Of a DNA stretch of 64,000 nt, positions 1 to 8,346 are shown in pieces. Both the position numbers and the translations under genes were made by a program. Position 1 is the stretch's first letter, and every line of letters begins with the position of its first letter. The DNA lies in NCBI RefSeq assembly GCF_020215705.1, contig NZ_JAIWNB010000018.1:62001-126000 (forward strand), read 5' to 3'. The notes under the pieces are model-generated. The model searched no databases. It saw nothing but the letters and a program-made list of their open reading frames with translations, and had not been told where the DNA came from. Origin of the DNA: Nonomuraea aurantiaca (GTDB lineage: Bacteria; Actinomycetota; Actinomycetes; Streptosporangiales; Streptosporangiaceae).

Positions 1-630
1 GACGAGTACGCGGCGCGGTCCCACGCCAGGGCGGCCGCGGCCGTCGACTCGGGCGCGCTCGACGGACAGCTCGCTCCCGTACCAGGTGCTCTCCGTACAG
101 ATGAGGGCATTCGCGGATCATCGGTGGAGACGCTGGGCGGGCTTAGGACCGCCTTCAGCGAGGACGGCGTGATCACCGCGGGCAACGCGTCGCAGATCTC
201 CGACGGCGCGGGGGCGCTGCTGATCACGTCCGGCGAGATCGCCCGGACGCGAGGGCTGCGGCCGATCGCCCGCGTGCACAGTGTCGCGCTGGCCGGGGAC
301 GATCCGGTCATCATGCTGACCGCGCCGATCGAGGCGACGGCGAAGGTGCTGAAGAAGTCCGGTCTGCGCATCGAGGACATCGGCGCGTACGAGGTGAACG
401 AGGCGTTCGCACCCGTGCCGCTGGCCTGGCAGGCGGAGACGGGCGGCTCCGGCGACCGGCTCAACCCTCTGGGCGGGGCGATCGCGGTGGGGCACCCGCT
501 GGGCGGTTCGGGAGCCGTTCTGATGACTCGTCTGGTGCACCACATGAAGGACCAGGGCCTGCGCTACGGCCTGCAGACCATGTGTGAGGCGGGCGGCATG
601 GCCAACGCGACCATCCTCGAGCTGCTCTGA
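1..630 (+). CDS. Thiolase (3-ketoacyl-CoA thiolase), 5' end outside window
   Basis: The reading frame is open from base 1, so the N-terminal half with the acyl-accepting cysteine lies outside the window and about 209 residues remain. The C-terminal thiolase signatures are intact: VNEAFAP, the GGAIAVGHPLGGSG loop with the active-site His, and the CEAGGM box with the second catalytic Cys. Family knowledge: thiolases cleave 3-ketoacyl-CoA with CoA to release acetyl-CoA or propionyl-CoA, the last step of beta-oxidation. A short-chain dehydrogenase that would make the 3-keto substrate follows 63 bp downstream on the same strand, which suggests co-transcription. Exact substrate unknown. Confidence 0.93.
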   Translation, partial: DEYAARSHARAAAAVDSGALDGQLAPVPGALRTDEGIRGSSVETLGGLRTAFSEDGVITAGNASQISDGAGALLITSGEIARTRGLRPIARVHSVALAGDDPVIMLTAPIEATAKVLKKSGLRIEDIGAYEVNEAFAPVPLAWQAETGGSGDRLNPLGGAIAVGHPLGGSGAVLMTRLVHHMKDQGLRYGLQTMCEAGGMANATILELL

Positions 631-693
631 AGGCAACGATCCCGGCCTGAGAGATCCCGGCAGAAAGATCCCCGACTGAGAGGAGCCGCGCGC

Positions 694-1458
694 ATGCGGT
701 TGGAAGGACTGTCCATCGCCGTCACCGGAGGCGCGTCCGGACTGGGGCTGGCAACGGCCCGCCGGGTGGTCGAGGCGGGCGGCCGGGTCACCCTCATCGA
801 CCTGCCCACTTCCGCGGGCACCGACGTCGCCAAGGAGCTCGGCGGCGCGGCGAGGTTCGTCGCCGCGGACGTCACGGATGCCGGCCAGTTCGGGGCGGCG
901 CTCGACGCGGCCGACGCGGACGGCGGGTTGCGGGGGCTCGTGCACTGCGCGGGTGCCGGCCGCAGGCTCAGGTTGCTCGACAAGGACGGCAATCCCGGCT
1001 CACTTGAGGACTTCGAATGGGTGATCAGGCTCAACCTGATCGGCTCGTTCAACGCCCTGCGCCTCGCCGCGGCCCGCATGGCGCGCCATGACGAGGTGGG
1101 CGGCGAGCGCGGCGCCATCGTGTTGACCGCGTCGGTCGCGGCCTACGAGGGCCAGATCGGGCAGATCCCGTACACCGCCGCGAAGGCCGGCATCGTCGGG
1201 ATGACCCTGACAGCGGCCCGCGACCTGGCCAGCCGGTCGATCCGGGTGTGCACGATCGCGCCCGGGATCATGGACACACCCCTGCTGGCCCGCCTGCGCG
1301 ACGACGTGCGGGCCTCGCTGGAGGCCAGCGTGCCCAACCCGGCGCGGCTCGGGCGTCCGGAGGAGTTCGGGCAACTGGCGTGCCAGATCCTGGAGAACGG
1401 CTACCTCAACGGCGAGACCATCCGCCTCGACGGCGCCATCCGCATGGCCCCCCGCTGA
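694..1458 (+). CDS. SDR oxidoreductase, 3-hydroxyacyl-CoA dehydrogenase type II-like
   Basis: Classical short-chain dehydrogenase of 254 aa. The N-terminal Rossmann motif TGGASGLG, an acidic residue after the second strand (LIDLP, typical of NAD preference), the HCAGAG turn and the catalytic YTAAK are visible. The motif around residues 28-50 (LIDLPTSAG...AKELG) resembles the HSD17B10/type II 3-hydroxyacyl-CoA dehydrogenases, which oxidise 3-hydroxyacyl-CoA, including 2-methyl-branched ones. Its position after a thiolase fits the penultimate beta-oxidation step. The ATG at 694 follows a GAGAGGAG ribosome site. Substrate assignment is inference. Confidence 0.9.
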   Translation: MRLEGLSIAVTGGASGLGLATARRVVEAGGRVTLIDLPTSAGTDVAKELGGAARFVAADVTDAGQFGAALDAADADGGLRGLVHCAGAGRRLRLLDKDGNPGSLEDFEWVIRLNLIGSFNALRLAAARMARHDEVGGERGAIVLTASVAAYEGQIGQIPYTAAKAGIVGMTLTAARDLASRSIRVCTIAPGIMDTPLLARLRDDVRASLEASVPNPARLGRPEEFGQLACQILENGYLNGETIRLDGAIRMAPR

Positions 1459-1584
1459 CCCGCTGCCCGCTCCGATCCGCTGCCCGCTCTGATCCGGTCA
1501 AGTTCTCGATCCGGCTGAGGGCCCGCCCGAGTTTGTCCGCTATGCGCCAGACGGGCCGTCCACACCGGACGAGCCGCCCGCCGA

Positions 1585-1597
1585 TACAGTCGGCCCG
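1585..1597 (+). promoter_or_regulatory. -10 element and leaderless start of LysR gene
   Basis: TACAGT at 1585-1590 lies 6 nt before the GTG start at 1597 and there is no Shine-Dalgarno sequence. In actinobacteria this spacing places transcription initiation at or next to the start codon, so a leaderless mRNA is likely. Confidence 0.5.
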
Positions 1598-2484
1598 TGG
1601 ACCTGCACCAGATCAAGTACTTCCTGGCGGTCGTCGACCACAACGGCATCAACGCGGCCGCGACCGTCCTGGACGTCGCCCAGCCCACCATCTCGCAGGC
1701 CATCCAAGGGCTCGAGCGTGAGCTGGGCGTCCCGCTGTTCCACCGCATCGGCCGCGGCATGGTGCTCACCTCGGCCGGGCACAGCCTGGTCGGACCCGCG
1801 CGCCGTGTCCTGCGCGACGTCGTCGCCGCCGAGGGATCCCTGGTGGACGCGGCCGGACGGCCGCGGGGCCGGCTGGACATCTTCGCCATGCCCGCGTTGT
1901 CGGCCGATTCGGTGGCGCGCCTGGTGGGCGCCTTCCGCAGGGAGTTCCCGAAGGTGTCGATCAGGATCGGGGACCTGCGCGACGAAGCGATGGCGACGTC
2001 CCTGATCAGGGAGGGCCACTGCGAGATCGTGGTCTGCCATCTGCCCGCGGTCGGCCACGCGGGGCTGGAGGTCTGCGAGCTCGGGCTGCAGGAGTACTGG
2101 CTGGTGCTGCCGCCTGGATCGGCGCCGCGTCCCGACGGTCCGTTGCCGCTGTCGGAGCTGCCGGACCTCCCGCAGGTGACCGTGCCGCGGGGCAGCTCCC
2201 TGGCGGTCGGCGAGATCGAGCAGGCGGTCGCGGCGGCGGGCCGTGCCATCAGCCCGTCCGTCGTGGTGGAGCACCGCGAGGCCCGGCTGCCCCTCGTGCT
2301 GGCCGGTGTGGGCGCCACGTTCCTGGAACGGTCGATGGCCGAGGCCGCCGCGGCGAGAGGGGCCGTGGTGCGCTCACTCGAGCCGCGGATCAGCCGGGCC
2401 TATGGACTGGTGTACGACCCGGCCGCGCTGTCGCCTGCGGGCCGCGCGTTCGTCGACCTGGCTCAGGCGAGCGTCACGGACTGA
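1597..2484 (+). CDS. LysR-family transcriptional regulator (first of three)
   Basis: A 295-aa protein with a winged-helix HTH in residues 1-60 (MDLHQIKYFLAVVDHNGIN, then AQPTISQAIQGLERELG) and a periplasmic-binding-like effector domain from about residue 90. The GTG start matches the usual LysR N-terminus (M-D-L-x-Q-I-x-Y-F). It lies 138 bp after the dehydrogenase on the same strand. Its 3' end overlaps the convergent CoA ligase by 22 bp. It closely resembles the LysR protein at 4157-5026. It probably senses a CoA-ester or acid intermediate of the surrounding pathway, but the effector cannot be read from sequence. Confidence 0.9.
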   Translation: MDLHQIKYFLAVVDHNGINAAATVLDVAQPTISQAIQGLERELGVPLFHRIGRGMVLTSAGHSLVGPARRVLRDVVAAEGSLVDAAGRPRGRLDIFAMPALSADSVARLVGAFRREFPKVSIRIGDLRDEAMATSLIREGHCEIVVCHLPAVGHAGLEVCELGLQEYWLVLPPGSAPRPDGPLPLSELPDLPQVTVPRGSSLAVGEIEQAVAAAGRAISPSVVVEHREARLPLVLAGVGATFLERSMAEAAAARGAVVRSLEPRISRAYGLVYDPAALSPAGRAFVDLAQASVTD

Positions 2485-4046
2485 GCCCGCCAGCGTTCGC
2501 GCAGCTCGTTCTTGCGCACCTTGCCGCTGGCGTTGCGCGGCAGCTCCGTGACCACCACCACAAGCCGCGGCACCTTGTACGCCGCCAGCCGGGCCCGGCA
2601 CCACTGCCCGATCTCCTCCGCGGTCGGGGAGCCGGGGGCGCCGGCGGAGACGACGACGGCCAGCGGCGTCTCGCCCCACCGCTCGTCCGGAACGCCCACC
2701 ACGGCGACCTCGGCCACCTTCGGATGGGCGGCGATGGCCTCCTCCACCTCGGCGCAGTAGATGTTCTCGCCACCGGAGATGATCATGTCTTTGAGGCGGT
2801 CAACGACGTAGATGTAGCCGTCCTCGTCCTGGCGGACGAGATCACCGGAGTGGAACCAGCCGCCCGCGAACGCCTCGGCGGTTTCGGCGGGCTTGTTCCA
2901 GTAGCCGGTCATGATCGACGGGCCGCGGTAGACGATCTCGCCGACCTGCCCCTGAGGCACGTCGTTCATCCGCTCGTCCACGATGCGGACCTCGACGTTG
3001 AGCAGCGGCGTCCCCACCGAGCCGATCTTGCGCAGCGCGTCCTCGCCGCGGAGCATCGTGCTCACCGCGCCGCACTCGGTCTGCCCGAACACGCTCGACA
3101 GCTTCGCGTCCGGGAACGTGTCGATCATCCTGTGCAGCAGGGCCTTCGTCGCGGGCGCGGCGCCCCACGAGATGATCCGCAGGGCGGACAGATCCTTGTC
3201 CTTGATGTCCGGGATATCGACGATGGCCTGCCATTGGGCGGGGACGAGGAAGCAGTATCCGATGCGCTCGCGTTCGAGCGTGTCCACGATCTCGGCCGGG
3301 TCGAACCGGCCCGACCTGGCGATCACGGTCTTCGCGCCGAGCAGGACGCTCGACAGCAGCGCCGCCAGGCCGCCGATGTGGAAGAGCGGAGTGCTGATCA
3401 GCCAGACCCGGCAGTCGCTGGGCAGCCCGGTGTGCGCGATCCTGCTCATGGTCTGGATGAGAAGGTTGTAGTGCGTCAGCACCGCGCCCTTGGGTCGTCC
3501 CGTGGTGCCGGAGGTGTACATGATGAAGGCCGGGGCGTGGAGATCGACCGCCACGTCGATCCCGGACGCGGGCGCGTCGCGCAGCGCGTCCTCGTACGCC
3601 TCCATGCCGCCGTGCAGGTCGCCCGGCCCGACCATGAGGCTGTGACGCAGCGCCGGCGCGTCCTGGCACGCCTGCGCGAACGTCGCGGCCAGCGCCGACT
3701 CGACGACCGCGACGACGGCCCCGCTGTCGGCCAGCTGGTAGGACACCTCCTCGGCGTGCAGCCGGAAGTTGACCGGAACGCAGACGGCGCCCAGCCTGGC
3801 GCAGGCGAAGAACGTCTCCACCATCTCCAGCCGGTTGAACGTCATCACCATGACCCGGTCGCCCGGCTCGACCCCGCGCGTCCGAAGCACGTGGGCGAGC
3901 CGGTCGACCCGCTCGTCCAGCTCCCGGTACGTGCGATCGACCCCGTCCATGCGCAGCGCCACGGCGCCGGGGACCGAGCGGGCATGCCGGGCGAGCTGGT
4001 CGCCGATCGTCATGCCTCCGGAGGTGGGGGGCAGCGCCGTGTTCAC
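2463..4046 (-). CDS. AMP-dependent acyl-CoA synthetase (ligase 1)
   Basis: ANL-superfamily adenylate-forming enzyme of about 527 aa. Motifs in order: the phosphate-binding loop YTSGTTGRPKG, the adenine motif GQTE, the hinge region GYIYVVDRLKDMI with GGENIY, and the catalytic lysine in NASGKVRKNEL. It activates a carboxylic acid with ATP and CoA, the entry step of degradation. I chose GTG 4046 because GAAGGAG lies 7 nt upstream; the in-frame ATG at 4013 (MTIGDQ) is the other option. It shares long identical stretches with ligase 2 at 12808-14319, so the two are recent paralogues. It lies 110 bp after the LysR gene on the same strand. Confidence 0.92.
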   Translation of the reverse strand: MNTALPPTSGGMTIGDQLARHARSVPGAVALRMDGVDRTYRELDERVDRLAHVLRTRGVEPGDRVMVMTFNRLEMVETFFACARLGAVCVPVNFRLHAEEVSYQLADSGAVVAVVESALAATFAQACQDAPALRHSLMVGPGDLHGGMEAYEDALRDAPASGIDVAVDLHAPAFIMYTSGTTGRPKGAVLTHYNLLIQTMSRIAHTGLPSDCRVWLISTPLFHIGGLAALLSSVLLGAKTVIARSGRFDPAEIVDTLERERIGYCFLVPAQWQAIVDIPDIKDKDLSALRIISWGAAPATKALLHRMIDTFPDAKLSSVFGQTECGAVSTMLRGEDALRKIGSVGTPLLNVEVRIVDERMNDVPQGQVGEIVYRGPSIMTGYWNKPAETAEAFAGGWFHSGDLVRQDEDGYIYVVDRLKDMIISGGENIYCAEVEEAIAAHPKVAEVAVVGVPDERWGETPLAVVVSAGAPGSPTAEEIGQWCRARLAAYKVPRLVVVVTELPRNASGKVRKNELRERWRAQSVTLA

Positions 4047-4138
4047 GTGGAATCTCCTTCGCATCCGGCCCGAGGCCCGCTGCCGAGAGTCGACCACCCA
4101 TCGGAGCGGGGCGCAAAGACCGAACGCCGCATCGTCCG

Positions 4139-4153
4139 ATAGGCCGGACCTAT
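4139..4153. promoter_or_regulatory. LysR-type T-N11-A dyad before ligase 1
   Basis: ATAGG-N5-CCTAT is a perfect 5-bp dyad with T-N11-A geometry, lying between the LysR gene and ligase 1. A second T-N11-A sequence (ATAGGCGCCGCCGATAG, 5057-5073) precedes the LysR gene. They are candidate binding sites of the LysR protein encoded at 4157-5026. Confidence 0.45.
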
Positions 4154-4156
4154 GCG

Positions 4157-5026
4157 TCAAGCGCTCATGGCCGCCGCGACCTCCAGGAACGCCGTGGCGG
4201 CGGGGGAGAGCGGGCCGGAGCGGTGCACGAGCCGTACCGTGCGCCGGACCTGGGGCGAGGTGGAGCGCACCACGACGTTGCGCAGCTCGGCCTCGGCGAT
4301 CGGCCGGGGCAGGAACGTGGCGCCCGCGCCGTGCATGACCAGCTCCCAGATCGCCTGCCGGTGCGCGCACTCGACGGCGACGAGGTCGATGGCCTGCCCG
4401 AGGGCGTCGTCGATGGCGGCCCGGCCGCCCGCGTCGGAGTACTCCAGCACCAGGGGGATCTCGGCGATCGCCTCCAGCGGGACCGGGTCGGGGAGCGTGG
4501 CTGCCAGGTCGGGCGGCAGGACCAGGGTGATCTCCTGGTCCCACAACTCGCGGGTGCGCAGCATGTCGCTTTTCACCGGGAAGTCCGTCAGCCCCAGCTC
4601 GGCGTGGCCCTGGCGGACCTGGCTCTCCACTCCGGACGAGCTGCCCGGATCGCGTACGGTGACCAGGACGCCGGGATGCAGCCGCCGCAGCTCGCTGATC
4701 AACCTCGGCAGCGGGTCGGCGGACAGCGTCGACAGCACCGCTATCTCCAGGCGTCCGGTGAGCAGGTCTCGGACGGCGTGCACCCGGCGCTTGGCGCTCT
4801 CGACGTCGGCCAGGATCTGCCGCGCCGGACCGGCGAACGCCTGCCCGTCGGCGGTCAGCGTGAGCCCGCGCCCGGACCGGTCGAAGAGCTGGGCGCCGAG
4901 CTGGCGTTCCAGGCTGCGGATGGCCTGGGACAGGGACGGCTGCGCGATGTACAGCTCCTTGGCGGCCTTGGTGATGCCACCGTGGTCGATGACCGCGACG
5001 AAGTACGCGACGAGCCGGAGGTCCAT
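4157..5026 (-). CDS. LysR-family transcriptional regulator (second of three)
   Basis: A 289-aa LysR protein: N-terminal HTH (AAKELYIAQPSLSQAIRSLE) and C-terminal effector-binding domain. It is divergent from the crotonase at 5173 and upstream of ligase 1 on the same strand, a classic layout for a pathway regulator. The start codon has no ribosome site. On the coding strand TAGTGT (plus-strand 5034-5039) lies 7 nt before the ATG, which suggests a leaderless transcript. T-N11-A dyads at 4139-4153 and 5057-5073 are candidate operators. Effector unknown. Confidence 0.9.
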   Translation of the reverse strand: MDLRLVAYFVAVIDHGGITKAAKELYIAQPSLSQAIRSLERQLGAQLFDRSGRGLTLTADGQAFAGPARQILADVESAKRRVHAVRDLLTGRLEIAVLSTLSADPLPRLISELRRLHPGVLVTVRDPGSSSGVESQVRQGHAELGLTDFPVKSDMLRTRELWDQEITLVLPPDLAATLPDPVPLEAIAEIPLVLEYSDAGGRAAIDDALGQAIDLVAVECAHRQAIWELVMHGAGATFLPRPIAEAELRNVVVRSTSPQVRRTVRLVHRSGPLSPAATAFLEVAAAMSA

Positions 5027-5033
5027 ACCTCGG

Positions 5034-5073
5034 ACACTATCTCTGACCTGAGCTCATAGGCGCCGCCGATAGA
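5034..5073 (-). promoter_or_regulatory. LysR promoter region with -10 and T-N11-A site
   Basis: The complement of ACACTA (5034-5039) gives a TAGTGT -10 box 7 nt before the LysR start. The ATAGG...GATAG element at 5057-5073 has T-N11-A spacing and would sit upstream of that -10, as expected for an autoregulated LysR promoter shared with the divergent crotonase operon. Confidence 0.4.
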
Positions 5074-5172
5074 TCCATACGCACTCTGGTCTTGGCGCTC
5101 ACCGGCCCGGTGATGATGCAGTCAGGAGTAGCCGACCCGTATCCCACCGGCCCACTCAGGAGTTCCGAACAG

Positions 5173-5946
5173 ATGACGACCGAGAGCGACGAGGTGCTGG
5201 TGCGCCATGAGGCGCGCGTCGCGGTGATCACCATCAACCGGCCGCACGCGAAGAACGCCGTCACCCGGGCGGTGTCCGAGGGCATCGCCGCCGCGCTCGA
5301 CGAGCTGGACCGCCGCGACGACCTGTCCGTCGGCGTCCTCACCGGGGCCGGGGGCAGCTTCTGCGCGGGAATGGACCTGAAGGGGTTCCTGCGCGGCGAG
5401 CGGCCGAGCATCGAGGGCAGGGGATTCGCGGGCGTGACCGAGGCGCCGCCGAACAAGCCGTTGATCGCGGCGGTCGAGGGCTACGCGCTGGCGGGAGGCT
5501 GCGAGATCGTCCTCGCGTGTGACCTGGTGGTCGCGGCGCGGACGGCCAGGTTCGGCATCCCGGAGGTCAAGCGCGGCCTGGTCGCGGCCGCCGGTGGGCT
5601 GCTGCGCCTGCCGCACCGCATTCCCGAGCAGATCGCGATGGAGCTCGCGCTGACCGGCGACCTGATCGCCGCCGAGCGTGCGTACGAGATCGGCCTGGTC
5701 AACCGGCTCGCCGAGGAGGGGAAGGCCCTCGACGAGGCGCTCGCGCTCGCGGCCAGGATCGCGGAGAACGGCCCGCTCGCCATCCTCGCCAGCAAACGGG
5801 TGATCAAGGAACACGGGCAGTGGCCGGAGCCGGAGAGGTTCGCCCGGCAGCGCGCGATCATCGAGCCCGTCTTCGCGTCGGCGGACGCTCAGGAGGGCGC
5901 CCGCGCGTTCGCCGAGAAGCGCCGAGCGAACTGGCAGGGCCGATGA
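5173..5946 (+). CDS. Enoyl-CoA hydratase/isomerase family protein (crotonase 1)
   Basis: A 257-aa crotonase. The oxyanion-hole region GFCAGMDLK-like (SFCAGMDLKGF) and both catalytic glutamates (AGGCE and GIPEVKRG) are present, so hydratase chemistry is expected: addition of water to 2-enoyl-CoA. I chose ATG 5173 over upstream ATGs because AGGAG lies upstream of it and homologous proteins begin near here. Its stop overlaps the racemase start as ATGA. It is a paralogue of crotonase 2 (14334-15095), sharing the NKPLIAAVEG-like and SADAQEGARAFAEKR segments. Confidence 0.9.
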   Translation: MTTESDEVLVRHEARVAVITINRPHAKNAVTRAVSEGIAAALDELDRRDDLSVGVLTGAGGSFCAGMDLKGFLRGERPSIEGRGFAGVTEAPPNKPLIAAVEGYALAGGCEIVLACDLVVAARTARFGIPEVKRGLVAAAGGLLRLPHRIPEQIAMELALTGDLIAAERAYEIGLVNRLAEEGKALDEALALAARIAENGPLAILASKRVIKEHGQWPEPERFARQRAIIEPVFASADAQEGARAFAEKRRANWQGR

Positions 5947-5984
5947 GCGGGCCGATGAGCGGGCCGATGGTTGGGCCGATGGTT
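5937..5984 (+). repeat. Four tandem 12-bp units carrying in-frame start codons
   Basis: The unit GGGCCGATG plus AGC or GTT is repeated four times: 5937-5948, 5949-5960, 5961-5972 and 5973-5984. Each unit carries an in-frame ATG for the downstream racemase (5943, 5955, 5967, 5979), and the first also contains the crotonase stop codon. The array adds up to twelve residues (repeats of M-S/V-G-P) to the racemase N-terminus. Confidence 0.9.
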
Positions 5985-7121
5985 GGGCACGGTCCCCTCG
6001 CGGGGGTGCGGGTCGTCGAGCTCGGTGGCATCGGCCCGGTCCCGTTCGCCGCGATGCTGCTGGCCGACCTGGGGGCGGAGGTGATCCGCGTGCACCGCCC
6101 CGCCGACCGGGACGCGCGGCCCAATCCGGTGCTCGACCGGGGCCGCCGGTCTTTGGTCGTGGACCTGAAGAACCCGCGCGGCGCGGCGGTCGTACGCGCT
6201 CTGATCGACACGGCGGACGCGGTGCTGGAGGGCTTCCGCCCCGGAGTGGCCGAGCGCCTGGGCTTCGACCCGGTGACGCTCGCCGAGCGCAACCCGCGGC
6301 TGGTGTTCGGCCGCATGACCGGCTTCGGCCAGGACGGGCCGCTGGCGATGCGGGCCGGGCACGACATCAACTACATCGCCCTGTCCGGCGCACTCGGCGC
6401 GATCGGGCGCGCGGGCCAGCCGCCCACGCCGCCGCTCAACCTGGTCGGCGACTTCGGGGGCGGCGGCATGCTCCTCGCGCTCGGCGTGCTGGCCGCCGTG
6501 CTGAACGCGCGCGCCTCGGGGGGTGGCCAGGTCGTGGACGCCGCGATGGTCGAGGGCTCCGGCCTGCTGATGTCCATGATCTACGGCCGGTACGCCCAAG
6601 GCGCCTGGACCGTCAACCGCGGCGAGAACGTGCTCGACGGCGGCGCCCCCTTCTACGACACCTACGAGTGCGCCGACGGCAAGCACATGGCCGTGGGGGC
6701 GATCGAGCCTCAGTTCTTCGCCAACCTCGTGGCCGTCCTCGGTGTCGCCGGCCGGATCGACCTGGCCGCCCAGCGGGACCCGGCCACCTGGCCCGCGATG
6801 CGGGAGAGCTTCGCGAAGGCGTTCATGGACGCCACGCGCGAGGAGTGGGTCGAGCGGTTCTCCGGCACCGACGCCTGCGTCACGCCGGTGCTGACCATGG
6901 ACGAGGTCCTTTCACACCCCCACAACGCGAGCAGGAAGAGCTTCTTCACCGACTCGGAGGGGGCGATCCACCCCGCGCCCGCGCCCCGGTTCGACGCCAC
7001 CCCCAGCAGCAGGCCGCGGCCCGCGCCGGCCCCCGGCCGGGACACCCGCGCGATCTTGTCCGAGCTGGGCCACACCCCCGAGGACATCGAGAGCCTGCTG
7101 GGGGAAGGGGTGGTGCGGTGA
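5943..7121 (+). CDS. Alpha-methylacyl-CoA racemase (class III CoA-transferase fold)
   Basis: About 392 aa. AGHDINYIALSGALG and LVGDFGGGG are signatures of the racemase branch rather than CoA transferases. His140, Asp170 and Glu255, counted from ATG 5943, have the same spacing as the catalytic His126/Asp156/Glu241 of the Mycobacterium tuberculosis enzyme MCR. The enzyme would interconvert (2R)- and (2S)-methylacyl-CoA so that an acyl-CoA dehydrogenase, specific for the S form, can act. It therefore implies 2-methyl-branched substrates. The start is ambiguous among four ATGs in a tandem repeat; ATG 5979 gives the length closest to the family. Two dehydrogenases follow. Confidence 0.88.
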   Translation: MSGPMSGPMVGPMVGHGPLAGVRVVELGGIGPVPFAAMLLADLGAEVIRVHRPADRDARPNPVLDRGRRSLVVDLKNPRGAAVVRALIDTADAVLEGFRPGVAERLGFDPVTLAERNPRLVFGRMTGFGQDGPLAMRAGHDINYIALSGALGAIGRAGQPPTPPLNLVGDFGGGGMLLALGVLAAVLNARASGGGQVVDAAMVEGSGLLMSMIYGRYAQGAWTVNRGENVLDGGAPFYDTYECADGKHMAVGAIEPQFFANLVAVLGVAGRIDLAAQRDPATWPAMRESFAKAFMDATREEWVERFSGTDACVTPVLTMDEVLSHPHNASRKSFFTDSEGAIHPAPAPRFDATPSSRPRPAPAPGRDTRAILSELGHTPEDIESLLGEGVVR

Positions 7122-7203
7122 GCGCGACCGAGTCGCGGGCCCGGCTCAGGTGAGGCACCCGCACGTGAAGCAGACCAGGAACACTTCAGGACGGAGACAG
7201 GCA

Positions 7204-8346
7204 GTGGAGACGGAAGCGTTCCAGGAGGTGCTCGCGGCCGTGCGCACCTTCGTGCGCAAGGAGGTCGTGCCCGCGGAAGACGTCATCGAGCAGACCGACG
7301 AGATCCCCGAGTCGCTGCGCGCGCAGGCGGCCGACATGGGGCTGTTCGGCTTCGCGCTGCCCGAGGAGTACGGCGGCCTCGGCTTTTCGATGATCGAGGA
7401 CGTGCAGCTCGCGATGGAGCTCGGCCACACGACACCGGCCTTCCGCTCGATGCTCGGCACCAACAACGGCATCGCGGGACAGGTGCTGGTCAACTTCGGC
7501 ACCGACGAGCAGAAGCGGCGGTACCTGCCGGACCTGGCGTCCGGAACCAAGATCGCCTCGTTCGCGCTGACCGAGTCGGAGGCGGGTTCGGACCCGAGCG
7601 GGCTGCGCACCCGCGCGTCCCGGGTCGAGGGCGGCTACCGGATCACCGGCCAGAAGCGGTTCATCACCAACGCCGACCGCGCCGACGTGTTCATGGTCTT
7701 CGCCAAGACGGGCGCCGAGCAGATCTCGGTCTTCACGGTCGAGGCCGGCTCCCAGGGGGTCACGGTCGGCCCCAAGGACGACAAAATGGGGCAGCGCGGC
7801 GCGCACACGGCCGAGGTCTTCTTCGACGACGTCTTCGTACCCGGCTCCGCGCTGGTCGGCGGCGTCGAGGGCGACGGCTTCGCGGCCGCCATGCGCTCGC
7901 TGGCCCGCGGCCGGCTGCACATCGCGGCGGTCTGCGTGGGGCTCGCCCAGCGGCTGGTCGAGGAGAGCGTCGCCCACGCCGCGGCGACCCGGCAGGGCGA
8001 CCATCCGATCGCCGAGTTCCAGCAGGTCCAGGCGATGCTCGCGGAGTCGCAGACCGAGCTGTTCGCGGGCCGCGCGATGGTGCTGGAAGCGGCGAGGGCC
8101 TACGACGACGGCAGCGACCGCCGCATGGCCCCGTCGTGCGCGAAGCTGTTCTGCTCGGAGATGGTGGGCCGGGTGGCCGACCGCGCGGTCCAGATCCACG
8201 GCGGCATGGGGTACATGCGGACGGTCCCGGTTGAGCGGTTCTACCGTGACGCCCGCCTGTTCCGGCTGTACGAGGGCACCAGCGAGGTGCAGAAGGTCAT
8301 CATCGCCAAGCAGCTCCTCAGGGGAGTGAGTGGAGAGCGGCCATGA
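7204..8346 (+). CDS. Acyl-CoA dehydrogenase 1
   Basis: A 380-aa FAD enzyme that introduces the alpha-beta double bond into acyl-CoA. The ACAD signatures FALTESEAGSDPS and QIHGGMGYMR are present, and the base glutamate sits in LYEGTSEVQ. GTG 7204 is preferred over ATG 7150 because GGAG lies about 8 nt upstream and it gives the usual family length. Its stop overlaps the next dehydrogenase gene as ATGA, so the two are translationally coupled. Paired ACAD genes in actinobacterial sterol pathways can form heteromers, but each of these keeps its own catalytic Glu and could act alone. Confidence 0.9.
   Translation: METEAFQEVLAAVRTFVRKEVVPAEDVIEQTDEIPESLRAQAADMGLFGFALPEEYGGLGFSMIEDVQLAMELGHTTPAFRSMLGTNNGIAGQVLVNFGTDEQKRRYLPDLASGTKIASFALTESEAGSDPSGLRTRASRVEGGYRITGQKRFITNADRADVFMVFAKTGAEQISVFTVEAGSQGVTVGPKDDKMGQRGAHTAEVFFDDVFVPGSALVGGVEGDGFAAAMRSLARGRLHIAAVCVGLAQRLVEESVAHAAATRQGDHPIAEFQQVQAMLAESQTELFAGRAMVLEAARAYDDGSDRRMAPSCAKLFCSEMVGRVADRAVQIHGGMGYMRTVPVERFYRDARLFRLYEGTSEVQKVIIAKQLLRGVSGERP

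Noticed and set aside
2724..4142. 472-codon open frame on the plus strand opposite ligase 1
   Set aside because: It is antisense to a protein with complete ANL motifs, has the Arg/Asp/Val-rich composition of high-GC shadow frames and shows no domain.
7118..7153. Short GTG frame between the racemase and acyl-CoA dehydrogenase 1
   Set aside because: Eleven codons without a ribosome site; the overlap with the racemase stop is easily explained by chance.
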